Source: Bipolaris cookei
Lineage: Eukaryota; Ascomycota; Dothideomycetes; Pleosporales; Pleosporaceae
Length of the DNA stretch: 64,000 nucleotides
Assembly (NCBI GenBank): GCA_002286855.1
Contig: NRSV01000023.1
Location: 124,001 to 188,000 of the forward strand
Reading direction: 5' to 3'
Shown here piece after piece: positions 46,313 through 57,996 of this stretch (positions within the stretch are counted from its first letter, which is position 1; each line of letters begins with the position of its first letter). The notes under the pieces were generated by a model, which was given only the letters and a program-made list of their open reading frames with translations, did not search any database and was not told the DNA's origin. Both the position numbers and the translations under genes were made by a program.

Positions 46313-48566
46313 ATGAATTCTTTCAAATACCTCTCTTTCGTACTTTCCTTTGGCCTGGTACAGTACGCTTCTGCGTTCACACTATGGCCATTGGTAGACC
46401 CTCAGGGACTCTCTGGTGTTCTTAACATCTCTACAACGTGTATTAGTGCTTTGTAAGTTATCTGAGTCTTTAGCAACTCTTTCTCAGTTTTTTCCATGAT
46501 CAAATGCTAAGTATCAGATAGAAACACAACATTAGATTGTGAACCGAACTTGTTTCAATGGACATCGAACGTAGATAACATCTACTGGAGTTCAAGCAAC
46601 ACATCTGATCTCTGTACTACGAGGTGTATCGAATCCAGCCGTAGATGGGCAGAAGAAGTTGGCGAGTCCTGTGACGGCGAGCTCCTCAGTTCAGGAGATC
46701 GTCTGGTTGACGCGGAAACGCTTGCGACCCGATTCGTCGCTGGTCTTGACATTGCATGTCTAAAGTCCTCCTCCAACGAATGGTGCTTCGTTGAGTCTCA
46801 AGAATGGGTTGGCTCCGATGTCATCCGACCAGACTGCAATGCAGAACCTTCTGACCCATGGTGCATCAACCCGGCCAATGTATCCGCCGAAAACAGTCGC
46901 ATGGCCAACATCTACAACGACGACCTCCTATGCTCAGAATGCTTCTTAAAGCTGATGCATGCTCGTATCTCATCAGAGTTTCTGCCTGACGAAGACTACT
47001 CCGACTACCTTGTTCAGGAATTCCAGGACATCCAGAATGTCTGCCAGACCACCATTGCCGCCAACATAGCGACGAGGTCACTACCAAACTACATGATCGT
47101 TCTGACTCCAACGTCATCGTTCGTGCAAGGACCGGGAGAAGTGTTCGAGCCAGAGCCAGAAGAAACCGGATTGTCCTGCGCAGCAGATCAGATTATCATC
47201 AATGTCATGGGCACTACGTCCAACAACAGCATGCAAGCTTGTAACGACATTGCACGCCAGTACAACGTGTCGACCGGGAGTCTCGTCTATCTGACCCAAA
47301 ACGAGGCCTGTTACGTCGATGAGCAAGAAATTTGTGGTCCTCGCGGTTGCTCGCTTTTCCACGTAACTAAAGGCCAAACATGGTACGTCTACACTGCTTC
47401 CTTTTTCTCCCAACATACATTATTGCAGTCATTCGATACGGCCTCTAACATCTCCACAGCACCTCCATCGCAGCCGCCGTGTCCAATGGCACCAACCCCA
47501 TCAACGGCGCCCAACTAGCAACATGGAATCCCAACATCCTAGGCGCCTGCGACCACCTCGTCGAAGACCAATACATCTGCGTCTCGTAAGTCGAGTCCCC
47601 CACGCTTTCTCCCCTCGTTCTTCTCCCAAAACATCGACTAACACACACCCCAGCCGCCCCGGCGGCTCCTACATCCCCCCCTCCAACTCCAGCCTCCCGG
47701 ACGACAGTGACGGCCCCATCCGGGGCGGCCCCGGCAGCACACCCACCCTCGAAATCATCGACAACCCCAGCACCCCCATCTCCCCCTTGCTCCTCCATGA
47801 AGGCACACCGCAAGACTGCACGCGCTACGTCCTCATCAGCACCGGCGCAAACTGCTGGAAAGTCGCCAACGACGCTCGTATAACGCAGCCGCGGCTCTTC
47901 GAACTAAACCCCGTCCTCGGTTCGAATGGTGAATTCTGCAACACCATGATTTGGAAAGATTACTACTACTGCGTTGGCGTTAACGGTGAGGGTTCACCTA
48001 TTACTACTTCACGCCCTTCGTCGAGCGCTACTCGTACCTCTGCGACAACGAGTACAACCAGTAGTAGCGCACCAAAACCAACAAATACGCAAGCCGGTCA
48101 ACCTTCGACCTGTAATAAATGGCACACAACCGGCGACGGCGCAAGCTGCTGGGCCATCATCACCGAGTCAGGCGTTGCACCATCTGATTTCTACGCTTGG
48201 AACCCGGTTCTCGGGTCACAGGGGGAGAACTGCGTCACGCAGATTTGGCCGGGGTATGCGTATTGTATTGGTGTTTCGTCTGCTTCTGCACCTACTCCTA
48301 CTATTACTGCGTCCCGGACTTCGACTACGTCGGCGCCGAGTACAACAGGTCCGGCGAAGCCGAGTGAGACGCAAGCGGGTATTGTGGGTAATTGCAACAA
48401 GTTTGTGCGAGCGGAGGATGGAGATGGATGTTGGAAGCTTGCGAATGATGCGGGGATTGAGAGTGCGTTGTTTTATAAGTGGAATCCGGTTGTTGGTGCG
48501 AATGGAGAGAATTGTGGGACGCAGATTTGGCCGGGATACTATTATTGTGTTGGGGTTAGTGGATAG
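46313..48566 (+). CDS. Secreted multi-LysM chitin-binding protein
   Basis: Binds chitin oligomers or cell-wall chitin through LysM modules; no catalytic domain. Exons 46313-46452, 46522-47382, 47460-47585 and 47654-48566 close in frame (679 aa). A signal peptide (LSFVLSFGLVQYASA) leads to a Cys-containing N-terminal region (about 40-300) typical of large fungal LysM proteins. At least four LysM-like modules follow: one around FHVTKGQTCTSIAAAV..WNP, and three alike copies in the C-terminal half (each CNKW/CTRY..CW..I/A..NPVLGSNGENC..IWPGYYYCVGV), joined by Ser/Thr-rich linkers. The three copies look like recent internal duplications. It is head to head with a subgroup C chitinase. A self-protection or effector role is possible but not shown. 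Confidence 0.9.
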
Positions 48567-48829
48567 TAGAGTCTTTCGGTATATGTTTCTTGATCCGTTG
48601 TATGCGAATAGATTTGTTCATCTCTGTGTAAGTTATCAGTCCAGCCTCTAGTCATACTCTTGATTTTGAGAATTTTTTGAGGTCATATGAAGTAAGACTG
48701 AATCAACACATTGTGGTTATCTATAAGAAATGAAATGCATCATGTAGAAAGAAAAATTGTACCGACAATTAACCGGCATGTCATTATATTAAATGGTTAT
48801 AATATTGGAAAAACGTGACTGGTAGTTCA

Positions 48830-50961
48830 TCAAGGGTGCGAACATAAAAACCTGTGCATCCAAGCGTTGTTACCCTTCTCCGGATCCTCTTTGCTCATCT
48901 CGCTGTTTGCGCGTGAAACCTGTACAAACTTGGGCCAAGTATTTGTGAGGACGAGGTACTTGATTTCTTTCTCGGCGGCATCGAAAACCATCTCGTTGAA
49001 ACTGTCTGGAATCTTGATGTCGGCCAGCGTGCCATCGAGCCAGCCTGGCTCCATGTGCGCCACAGCCCTCAAGTTGGCACGCCCAAGGTTGTCAAGACTG
49101 ATGGCGCCCTTGAGTTCCTTGATAGAATTGTTTACGCTTTTGTCGTGAATGGGCATATCAGAAGCGTCGTCTGGGTAAACGTTGTCGAAAGGTGTCGCGT
49201 CGTCACTTGACGATGATGAATGGGAGTTTCGGCGACGACCAAACAGTGCGACAGCAGCTTCTACAAAGACATGATGAAGTCGCTTCATCTCCTTGGAAGA
49301 AATGTTGATAGGGAACTCTGAGAATTCGAGAGAGATGAAATGAGCGTAGATGCGGACAGCAGCCACAAATTGATTGCGGTTGTGCTCCGCAGTCGATGAT
49401 TTTTGCGAAAACCATTGGCGTCGCCAATCTGCCACGTGGGTAAGGAAGCTGACATTCTCGCCTGTTGTACGGTCAGTGCATGATCAACTAGGCAATGTGC
49501 ATCGAGAGAGTACGTACCAGAGAAATCCTTCAATGCAGCAAACTCAAGGAGTGGCATGGGGTTGGTTCGGAGAGCATTCTCCAAAGCAGTCATCGTCAAG
49601 ATGTCTGACTTCGAATCAAACGACTGTTTGAAGCTGGAATCACCAACGGACTGGAGGGCGGTTGATCCCGAGAACTCGCTAGGGCTCTTCTTCAGCTCCT
49701 CACCAGTAGTTGCGTCCAAGCCGTTGGCCGCTTGACGCGCCTCCCAATCAGCAATAGCATCTAGTGTCTCTTGGCGGAGCTTGTTGCCTTGAAGTACATC
49801 GCGAATGGTAGACCCAATTGTGAAGATCTCTACCAGGCCGAAACAGACAGAGAACCAAAGTGGTGGGGGAAAGACCGCGTTTACAATGGCGAACTCGGGA
49901 GCGTAGAGACTAGCAAGCCAAAGAGGGGATGCTGGAAGACTGCAAAAAGTCAGCAGAGTGCTTGGTACAGGGTGTAGGGATGACATACCCTACAAGACAA
50001 CAGCAGATGGTCTGCAGACGCCAACCGTGAACATCGCGGATACCCCGAGATTTGAAGAGAATCCAGGGTGCGTATACCCAGGACCAGAAGAACTGCCATA
50101 CAATCGACAGCCACCACTCCCACCCTTTGCTGCAATTCATGCGTACTTCCATGCCGGTGCCTTTGACCGTGTAGTCGATGATACCGTAACTGTAGTGGAA
50201 CTTTCTTGAAGCAAAGAAAACAAAGACGACGAGTGCCAACTGGTCACAATGTTAGACGCAAATCCTTTCGACTATGTGCTGACAATCTTACTTGGAAGGC
50301 CATGCCGATTCCAATAAAAATGAGTGTTCGTTTGATCTTGTCAGCGCGCTCAAGTCCCTGTGCGATTCTTCGCCATCGGCTATTGGCAACCTCTTGCGCA
50401 GCCTTCTCGTCGATTAGCGCATGGTCCTTGAGCGAGCTCATGCGAGCAAACTGCTTCTGACGGCTGGCGATGTGTAGAAATTGACTGTTGGAAGCATGGA
50501 ACAATGCTGATCGAGATTAGTATATTACTTGCGTCCTTGAACAAGCAAGAATACGTACCCATGCCCACTGGCACCAAAATTGACATCATCCAGAACTCTA
50601 CAGAGCAACTGACGACAGGGCCGACTACGTATGCTGATTACAAGTAAAGTCAGCTCATGCTCTCAGCGTATCAAAGACTAATAGACTTTGATGAAGGAAA
50701 CAATCAACTTGTCATTGACAAGTTCCTATTAGGATTTGAAAGCATAATTGTCTGACTTTACTTACCGAGACAGCAAATAGAGCCATAGGCGTGCAGTGGA
50801 ATAATACCAGCGAATAACAATGGCAGTCTTCGTATGCGAAGAGAGGGATGCTGACGATGGAACCAAAGAAATACAAGACATGCGATAAAGACGACGTTCC
50901 AGGTGATGAAGATGCTGGTGTAAACCCATCCAAGGGTGTCGAGCATGACGTGGGCCTCCAT
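48830..50961 (-). CDS. G-protein-coupled receptor with C-terminal RGS domain (GprK-like)
   Basis: A seven-helix receptor fused to a regulator of G-protein signalling, as in Aspergillus GprK and plant RGS1. Six exons close in frame: 50961-50766, 50633-50559, 50506-50292, 50239-49989, 49939-49518 and 49461-48830, giving 596 aa. The N-terminal half has seven hydrophobic segments, starting YTSIFITWNVVFIACLVFLWF and ending PLWFSVCFGLVEIFTIG. The RGS part begins around LLEFAALKDFSGENVSFLTHVADW and ends KEIKYLVLTNTWPKFV, interrupted by a Ser-rich loop (NSHSSSSSDD). RGS domains speed GTP hydrolysis by G-alpha, so the protein may both sense and shut off a signal. The ligand is unknown. Confidence 0.88.
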
Positions 50962-52886
50962 CGTGTTGTATAAAAAAATTGTACAAAGGAGTGTGTTGAG
51001 CGTCGCAATCGACGAAACTGGTAAGCAAAAGGCTACGGGAAAAGTCGTGTCTTATACTGACGCGTTGCGCTGAAGGGGAATCGCTGACAGCATTGCCATC
51101 GGCGAACCATTGTGCGTAGGGGTTCAGCACACGAAAAGATCGACGACGAAACCAGCCGGCCTAATTCTTGGACACGGGAGTCGCCCGAGTATGCACAAGC
51201 GACTAGCGTGGCAAAAGAGGCTTGTGAGGGAACGATATATCGTTAGTGTGTAGCTAGATACGTTACTAGAGTCGGAAGAGGCTTCGTGTATTGCGTTGAA
51301 GGGGCCAGTGCGGTGCCTGGCACTCGAAAGTCTCCAAACAAAACAGCCGATCCTCATCTAATCGTACATTACCCCGGAGTCAGCTCCTTGTGTCTTGGTA
51401 GCTGCATTGGATGTAGATTATGTTTTTGGACGTTTTCGCAAGGAGCCCTTGACTGATGTGGTTCATGGATGATTTTCGCTCGACAGTAACATTACCAGGG
51501 TCCAACACAGATGCATGACTTTGAGTTTGTATATTGTTTTAGAGGACGAGATACTGAAACAAATTTCCGAGCCGCATTACCTCGTCAGGCGCAGCGTTTT
51601 GTGGCGTCAAGAGACATAGACTGGCCGACCTCGAGCCGGTGTCAAAGTTGAAAGTTAGTGGACAGAAGTAACCATTGCTATCAGCCTCCAGACGATGAAT
51701 AGCATGACTCGTATGACAGCGACAGCAACTGTGAGTGGTCTGGTGTCCTGGTGTTTGGAGCTACTAACATTACTACGGCACTTGGCCTGGTTGGTGTGCA
51801 TCCGGCTTATACCACATCCGCAGGGTCGCGGGAGCTTCCTGAACAGGTGTTTAGCAAAGGCTAAGTGCTCTATTGGTTGCAAGTAGCAAGTCAAAGTAAA
51901 ATTGGGTAAAGGAGAAGCGGTTTCGATAGTACACCTGACCTTGAGCAAAGTGATGTGCAGACAACCATGAGCGAGTGAGCAACCTAGCGGATCGACGTGA
52001 TGTCAAACAGGGCCCGAGCAAACTCTAAAGTCGTAAGACAGGGAGTTTGCCGGAGACGCAAGATCAGCTTCTAAGGCATGTCCGTATCTAGAGGCCATGT
52101 GTACATGGGTTGCATCCCAGATTGGCGAAGCGGGCGGGAATAAGTAGAAGGGAAGAAGCGCCGAAGCGTACTTAAAGGCTGAAGGCTAGAAGGGCAAAAG
52201 ATTAGCTCATGAAGACGCCACCAAGCATATCCTCAGCTGCACACAAGGGATGGCAGCAAGTGGAAATTTGCACTCGCGGCCATGTCCGCGCAAGCAGACA
52301 GGTGAAGAGGAGAGAAGTCAACAATGGGTGAGATCGACTGGTGGCAGCAGTCACATTGCGCAATGTGCCGCCGGCGTAGTTGTCAAAGGGTAGGCGCTGA
52401 GGTTACAAGCGCCGTCAGGTCCCTTGGGTTGGCATCGGCGAGGTGCTGGTATTGACGAGCTGGTGACAGACTATGATTAGTATACTAGTATCATAGGTTT
52501 CCATAGTGGGCCAAGGCAGGTTGCAAGGCGCTCAACCATAGTTTGGCACATGCAGGAACATGCTATGTACACAGGTGCAGGCACATGTCGATACGGAATG
52601 GGATCCCCAGGAACAAGGCCAGGATGCGGTATTCCGAGATGCCGTAGTGATGCCGATGGATGGTGGATGATCAGGTACAGCAGGCGTCACAGTCCAGTCG
52701 GTCGTTTCAGCGGTGACGGTAGCGGTTCTGCCCCGCCTGCCGGCTGTCATGACTCATGCGCCACTTGCCTGCGTCACTCACTGCGCCCCGCGGCCACCCA
52801 CCGAGCCTGTAGCATTTCCTTCACCCCCGCCACACAAGACAACCACGACAACAACAACAGCAACAACCACGAAACAGCGCCAAGCC
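50962..52886. other. Intergenic region between divergent RGS-GPCR and CTU1
   Basis: 1.9 kb without a supported gene. It must hold the promoters of both flanking genes. Short frames up to 122 codons have no domains. Confidence 0.55.
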
Positions 52887-54268
52887 ATGCCGCCCTCGCC
52901 CTGCGCTCTCTGTAGCGTCAATCGCGCGCTGATCCTGCGCCCAAAGAACCATTCCCGCTTATGCAAGACGTGCTTCATCGCCGTCTTCGAAACCGAAATC
53001 CACCACACCATCACGACCAATTCCCTCTTCCACCGCGGCGAAAAAGTCGCCATTGGCGCCTCGGGTGGAAAAGACAGCACTGTACTCGCCTCCGTTCTCA
53101 AGACCCTTAACGAGCGCTACGACTATGGCCTCGACCTCATCCTCTTGTCCATTGACGAGGGAATCAAAGGCTATCGTGATGACAGCCTCGAAACCGTAAA
53201 GCGAAACGCCCAGCAGTACGACATGCCTCTGACTATCCTCGGCTACGCTGAGCTGTACGGATGGACCATGGACCAGGTTGTAGAGCAAGTTGGTAAAAAG
53301 GGAAATTGCACCTACTGCGGTGTCTTCAGACGACAAGCCCTCGATCGTGGGGCGTCAAGACTCGGTGTCAAGCATGTCGTCACAGGACACAACGCTGACG
53401 ATGTCGCTGAGACGGTGTTGATGAACTGTGTGTCCTGCCTCGCTCGATATGTAGTTGTAACCATGAGCTAACCCAAGCAGTACTGCGAGGCGACCTTCCC
53501 CGTCTGTCACGCACCACATCCATTGTTACGTCTACGCCATCGGCATCCTCCGACCCTACCTCGAACACAAACATCAAGCGCAGCAAGCCTCTAAAGTATG
53601 CATACGAAAAGGAAATCGTCCTTTACGCCCACCACAAGAACCTCGACTACTTCAGCACCGAATGCATCTACTCCCCCGAAGCCTTCCGAGGTAGTGCGCG
53701 CGCTTTGATCAAGAACCTCGAACGTGTGCGCCCAAGCGCCATCCTAGACGTGGTGAGGAGTGGAGAAGACATGGCCAAACTAGTACCAGGCAGCGATGAA
53801 GGTTGCGGAGGTGCATGTTCAAGTAGTGTGCCTATCGCTGAGGAAGAGGAGGGCGGGTGTGGAAGCGCTCAAGGGCGCAGTACCGGTGGCGAAATGGCAA
53901 GTGTCGAAGTACATCTAAGACAGAACGAAGCCGCTGCGGATGCCAGCCTTGAGACCGAAATCACGACAAAGAGTGTTGCCCGTGGTGCAAACCAACAAAG
54001 CGAACAACCCGATGGCGCCATCCCGCTTCCCAACGGCAAGAAAGCCAAAAAGGTCTACACTCCAAAGAAAACGAACAAGCAGGTCATGGGCCAGTGCAGC
54101 AAGTGCGGATACCTATCTAGCCAAGAAGTCTGCAAAGCATGTGTTTTGCTCGAAGGACTCAACAAGGCGCGGCCAAAGAACAAGATTGAAGTTAGCTACG
54201 AGGTTCAAGACGTCAGCCTGAACAGTGTGCGCGACGAACTCGAGGCAACAACCATTGCGGGTGAATGA
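52887..54268 (+). CDS. NCS6: Cytoplasmic tRNA 2-thiolation protein 1
   Basis: Adenylates and thiolates wobble U34 (mcm5s2U) of Lys, Gln and Glu tRNAs with NCS2/CTU2 and the URM1 sulfur carrier. Exons 52887-53427 and 53481-54268, with intron 53428-53480, give 442 aa. N-terminal zinc cysteines CALC and CKTC come first, then the PP-loop ATP site GASGGKDSTV (about residues 57-66), CTYCGVFRR, and the nucleotide-handling GHNADDVAET. The C-terminal zinc motif CSKCGYLSSQEVCKACVLLEGL is intact. Between about residues 290 and 385 lies an insertion rich in Gly, Ser and Glu (EEEEGGCGS) that is longer than in yeast. The start is set by the family N-terminus; the longer frame from 52713 is unlikely. Confidence 0.96.
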
Positions 54269-55145
54269 ACAGTCTAGTATTGAATGTTCTTTTGGACAAT
54301 GTGCCTACGTCAACCCCGTCGATACACGCCCAAGACGGACGCCAGAACAGTGCGCAACCTCATGACCCGTCGGAGCGGCCAGCCACAGACTTTCATCAGT
54401 CACAGGATACACATCAGTCGGTTCCCACTGTGAGCGACGGCTCACTTTCTGTGTACTAAAAACCAATAAGTGCCTTTTATGCCACGTCTATTTTGCCCTA
54501 CGTGGGCTTGTGGTTGAGAGGCTCGTGTGACCTACCACCTGGGTAACCTGTCAGTTGTCTTGGTCTCACCAGAGTCAACCCTCCACTACCCCACACAAAT
54601 GATCTCAGTCCCCCCGGACGCCCCGTCTTACCTCGCGCTGTGACCACAGCTAATCTGCACGACGTCACTGACGGGATGAACGGGAATGTGGGCGGCATGC
54701 ACCGCTGCAGCAACGTGGTGTTATATTGACAGCATGGCCGATCAAGTACCACAGTAGTACGCGCTCGGGCATAGCAGCTGTTAGCGAGTGGCCAGCAGAT
54801 TGAGGGCTATATTCTATCCGCCTTGCATAGATGAGAGGAAAGCCACAGTCATAATAGAATTGCTATGCTATGCAGCACTAGCGCCTCAGATGGTATCTCA
54901 TTCCTATGCGTAAATCCGCTAGCCAATGCTGGCTCAAGCTAACATGTGCATCGTAACCCCCTTGAAAAAGCAAAACCAAGAACGCCATTCTACATGCCAA
55001 TGATAGAAATGCCCACCCCAAACACGATGAGTAAATGCCGCCACCATGCTCCACCGCAGCGCAGCCCGCCTCCATCCGAAGTAACGGTAGTAGCAGTAGC
55101 ACCGCCGGCCCGGGCAATAGCGCCGCCGACAGCTCCCTTGGATAG
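54269..55145. other. Convergent 3' intergenic region
   Basis: 877 bp between the convergent thiolase and glucosidase genes. No supported gene. Confidence 0.6.
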
Positions 55146-57996
55146 TCACAACTCAAAACCAAACTCTGTGTCCAAGGTCCACGGCCCCTTGACCTCAATA
55201 GTCTGCTTCTCGGCATCAAACTCGCCCGTCGCGCCCTCCTGCGCCTGGCCCAGCACCACTACCCGCGCAACTGCGACGCTCTCCCCGCCTTGCGCCTTGT
55301 ACCCAAACGACCCCGTAGCACTGAACTTGCCATTATCAAATGAGAAGTTAATCTCGCTAGTGCCAGCTTGCTCGATGCTCTCCCCGTCATCAAGGTACAA
55401 CCGCCCCGCCGCCTTACCCTGCGTATCAGGCGCAACAAGTACGAAAAAGTCCTCGTTGCGCAGCGCCTTTGTGGTATTCGCGCTGTTGACGCGGTGCGGG
55501 ATGATGCTTCCGCCGCGTATATGCACGGGGATCTCGCTGTAGGTTAGGTTACTAACTGTGACGTTCTGGCCCTGACCCTGCACTTTGCCGTACGTCCAGT
55601 AGTCGTAGAAGACGTCGTTGGGCAAGTAGAACGTCACTGTGTCCGAGTAATCGACTGTCACAGGGGAGATGAGGAGGGCGTCGCCGTAGAACCATTGTTC
55701 TTGGATGTCAAAGGTTTTTTCGTCTTCCGGGTAGAGGAAGAAGAGCGGGTTGATCATTGGTGTGCCGTTTTGGGTTTGGTAGTAGAGGGCAGTGTAGATG
55801 TAGTCCATGAGTTTGTAGCGGGTTTCGATTGCTTTCTTTGCGGCGGTAGCGACAATGGGCCATTGGTAGAATTCTTGCTGGATGGTGCTGAGTTCGGCGT
55901 GGTTGCGGTAGAAGGGCTGGAAGGCGCCCAACACGGCCCAGCGTGCGCACATGTATTGGTCTGCGTTGCCGTTGAAGCCGCAGACGTCGGAGCCTACCAT
56001 GGGCATCTGGTGCATGGAGACGAAGGACAGCATCTGGCGGATAGAGGTGCGGTAGTGCTCCCAGATCGAGGCGTTGTCGCCGAACCAGTGTGCTACCTTG
56101 CGGCCGATTCCCGAGAATGTGGAGCGGGTGAGAACAAAGGGACGGACTTTGGGACGGCGGACGAGCATGGATTCGTGGGTCGCCGAAGCCATCATGCTGC
56201 CGTACAGGTTATGCGTATCGTATTGCCAGGTTCCATCGTAGTTCGTCGTGTTCATTGCAATGGTCTGCTGCGAGATCTTACCGAGATGGCTGTTGACGCG
56301 GTAAGCAGGGTCAAACCAGTTGCGGTCTGGGAAACCCTTCATGCTGCCGTTGGCAGATTGACGTGGCGTAATGACACCAGCGGACTGGCGTTTCTTCAAC
56401 CCAGCGGAAGATTCACGAGAAAGAAGGTACTTTGAATCACGAGCCTTGACTGAGCTGTTACCGGAAGAAGGCTGGAACGACGCCGGGAAGCCGGGAATGG
56501 GGCGACCAGTATTTGGTCGTGGAGCATTTCCAGGCCTTGGTGGGATACCATCATCAATAGCCTTTTGGCGGGGGTTACAAGTCTGAGGGTCCTGGCAAAA
56601 GTTGGACGCCTCGTTCATGTCGACCCAGAGTCCGTCAAGGTTAATGCCGTTCTCAGCATCGAACTGCTTGAGGATTTCCTGCGTCCACCACTCTTGCGTG
56701 TTGGGCGCGAACCAATCGGGCCATGCGACCTCTCCGGGCCATTGGACTCCAAGGAGATCAGTGCCATCAGCAGCCTTGAGGAAAACTCCCATTTCGTGGC
56801 CCTTCTCATAAGGCTCGTAGTTGCCGACCGCATGAACACCAGGATCCAAGATCAGGACGTACCGCTGATCACGCGAGTGAAGAGTTGATACTAGTTCGCG
56901 CATCTTTGAGAGTGGGAAACGCTCAGGATCCGTGGTAAAGTCCTCGCGAAGATGCATGTAGTCGATATCAGTCCACATGACCTCGAGAGGAATGCCAGCA
57001 GTGGAGTAGTTGGCAACGACTTCCGCAACCATGTTGACGTCCCAGTATCCGTATTTGCACTGGTGGAAACCAAGAGTCCAGTATGGGTACATTGCAGAGT
57101 AGCCGGCCACGTCGGCGTATTGCTTGGAAACGTCGGCGGGCTTGCTGCCAGCCATGAAGTACAAATCAATAACTCCACCTACGGTGTTGTACTCTAGGTA
57201 CTGGTAACCGCTGTCGGCCTTTTTTATGTCCACCTGCATGGGACTGGAGTTGAGCATGAAGACACCATGTGTACCTTTGCCACCACGGTGGTCGAAATAC
57301 ACCGGGTGGGAACCATACAGATTGGCGTTGGTGGGAATATTGATAGACTCGCCGTTCAAAAACACACGCTCGTACTTATCCGTGTGGAAACGGAATGAAT
57401 CACTGTGCTCACCGAGGCCGTAGATGTTGGGGTTGTCGGGGAGCTTGGTTCGAAGGCGCACGTACTGTTTCTCAAAGACCAGGGGGACTGTTTCAGTATC
57501 AAAAAGAATTTCACCACTATCCCTGCGCTTAACTGTAAAAGAAAATGGATTCTCCTTGACATTAAATTGGAGGGCCGTGCTGTCCGTTGATGCCTTCTCA
57601 TGCTTCGGCCGAGGGAAGACTTGTTCTTGAACCTGGAAAACCTGAAGGTCGGCATCGTAGACCTTGACGTGAAGGCGCTCGTCTGATCGTTTTTAGTATG
57701 AATGGCGACTTGATGTAGCGGCAGAACAGCAAAGACTTACTATTTTGGTACTCGACGAGCAATTTGAGATTCTTAATATCGTCGCTGTACGCATTGCAGG
57801 CGTCGCCAGCGAGAGTGAGGTCGGCCGTCAAAGTAGAATCTTTTTCAACAACATTCGAGGCAGTATAGCCAGGGCAGCTATCCACTTCGGCGCGGCGAGT
57901 GAGGGTGGCAGTGAGGTCAGTGGTCTCGTGCACTAGAGGGGCCGCGTTGGTGAGGCTCGAGCAGGCGGCAAGCCCGAGCAAGATATGGCGTAACAT
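55146..57996 (-). CDS. Secreted alpha-glucosidase, glycoside hydrolase family 31
   Basis: Hydrolyses terminal alpha-linked glucose from maltose and starch fragments. Exons 57996-57741 and 57682-55146, with intron 57683-57740, give 930 aa. The start at 57996 (MLRHILLGLAACSSLTNA) provides a signal peptide; codons just upstream are in frame but have no ATG. The GH31 order is complete: N-terminal beta-sandwich (NIYGLGEHSDSFRFH), barrel entrance (WTLGFHQCKYGYW), substrate motif EVMWTDIDYM, nucleophile GLWVDMNEAS (Asp near residue 440), acid/base region GRKVAHWFGDN, and C-terminal GGSIIPHR. An insertion with NSS/Ser-Arg-rich sequence follows the nucleophile, as in fungal maltases. Confidence 0.95.

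Noticed and set aside
55695..56435. 246-codon plus-strand frame inside the glucosidase gene
   Set aside because: Exact antisense shadow of a well-supported GH31 coding region.
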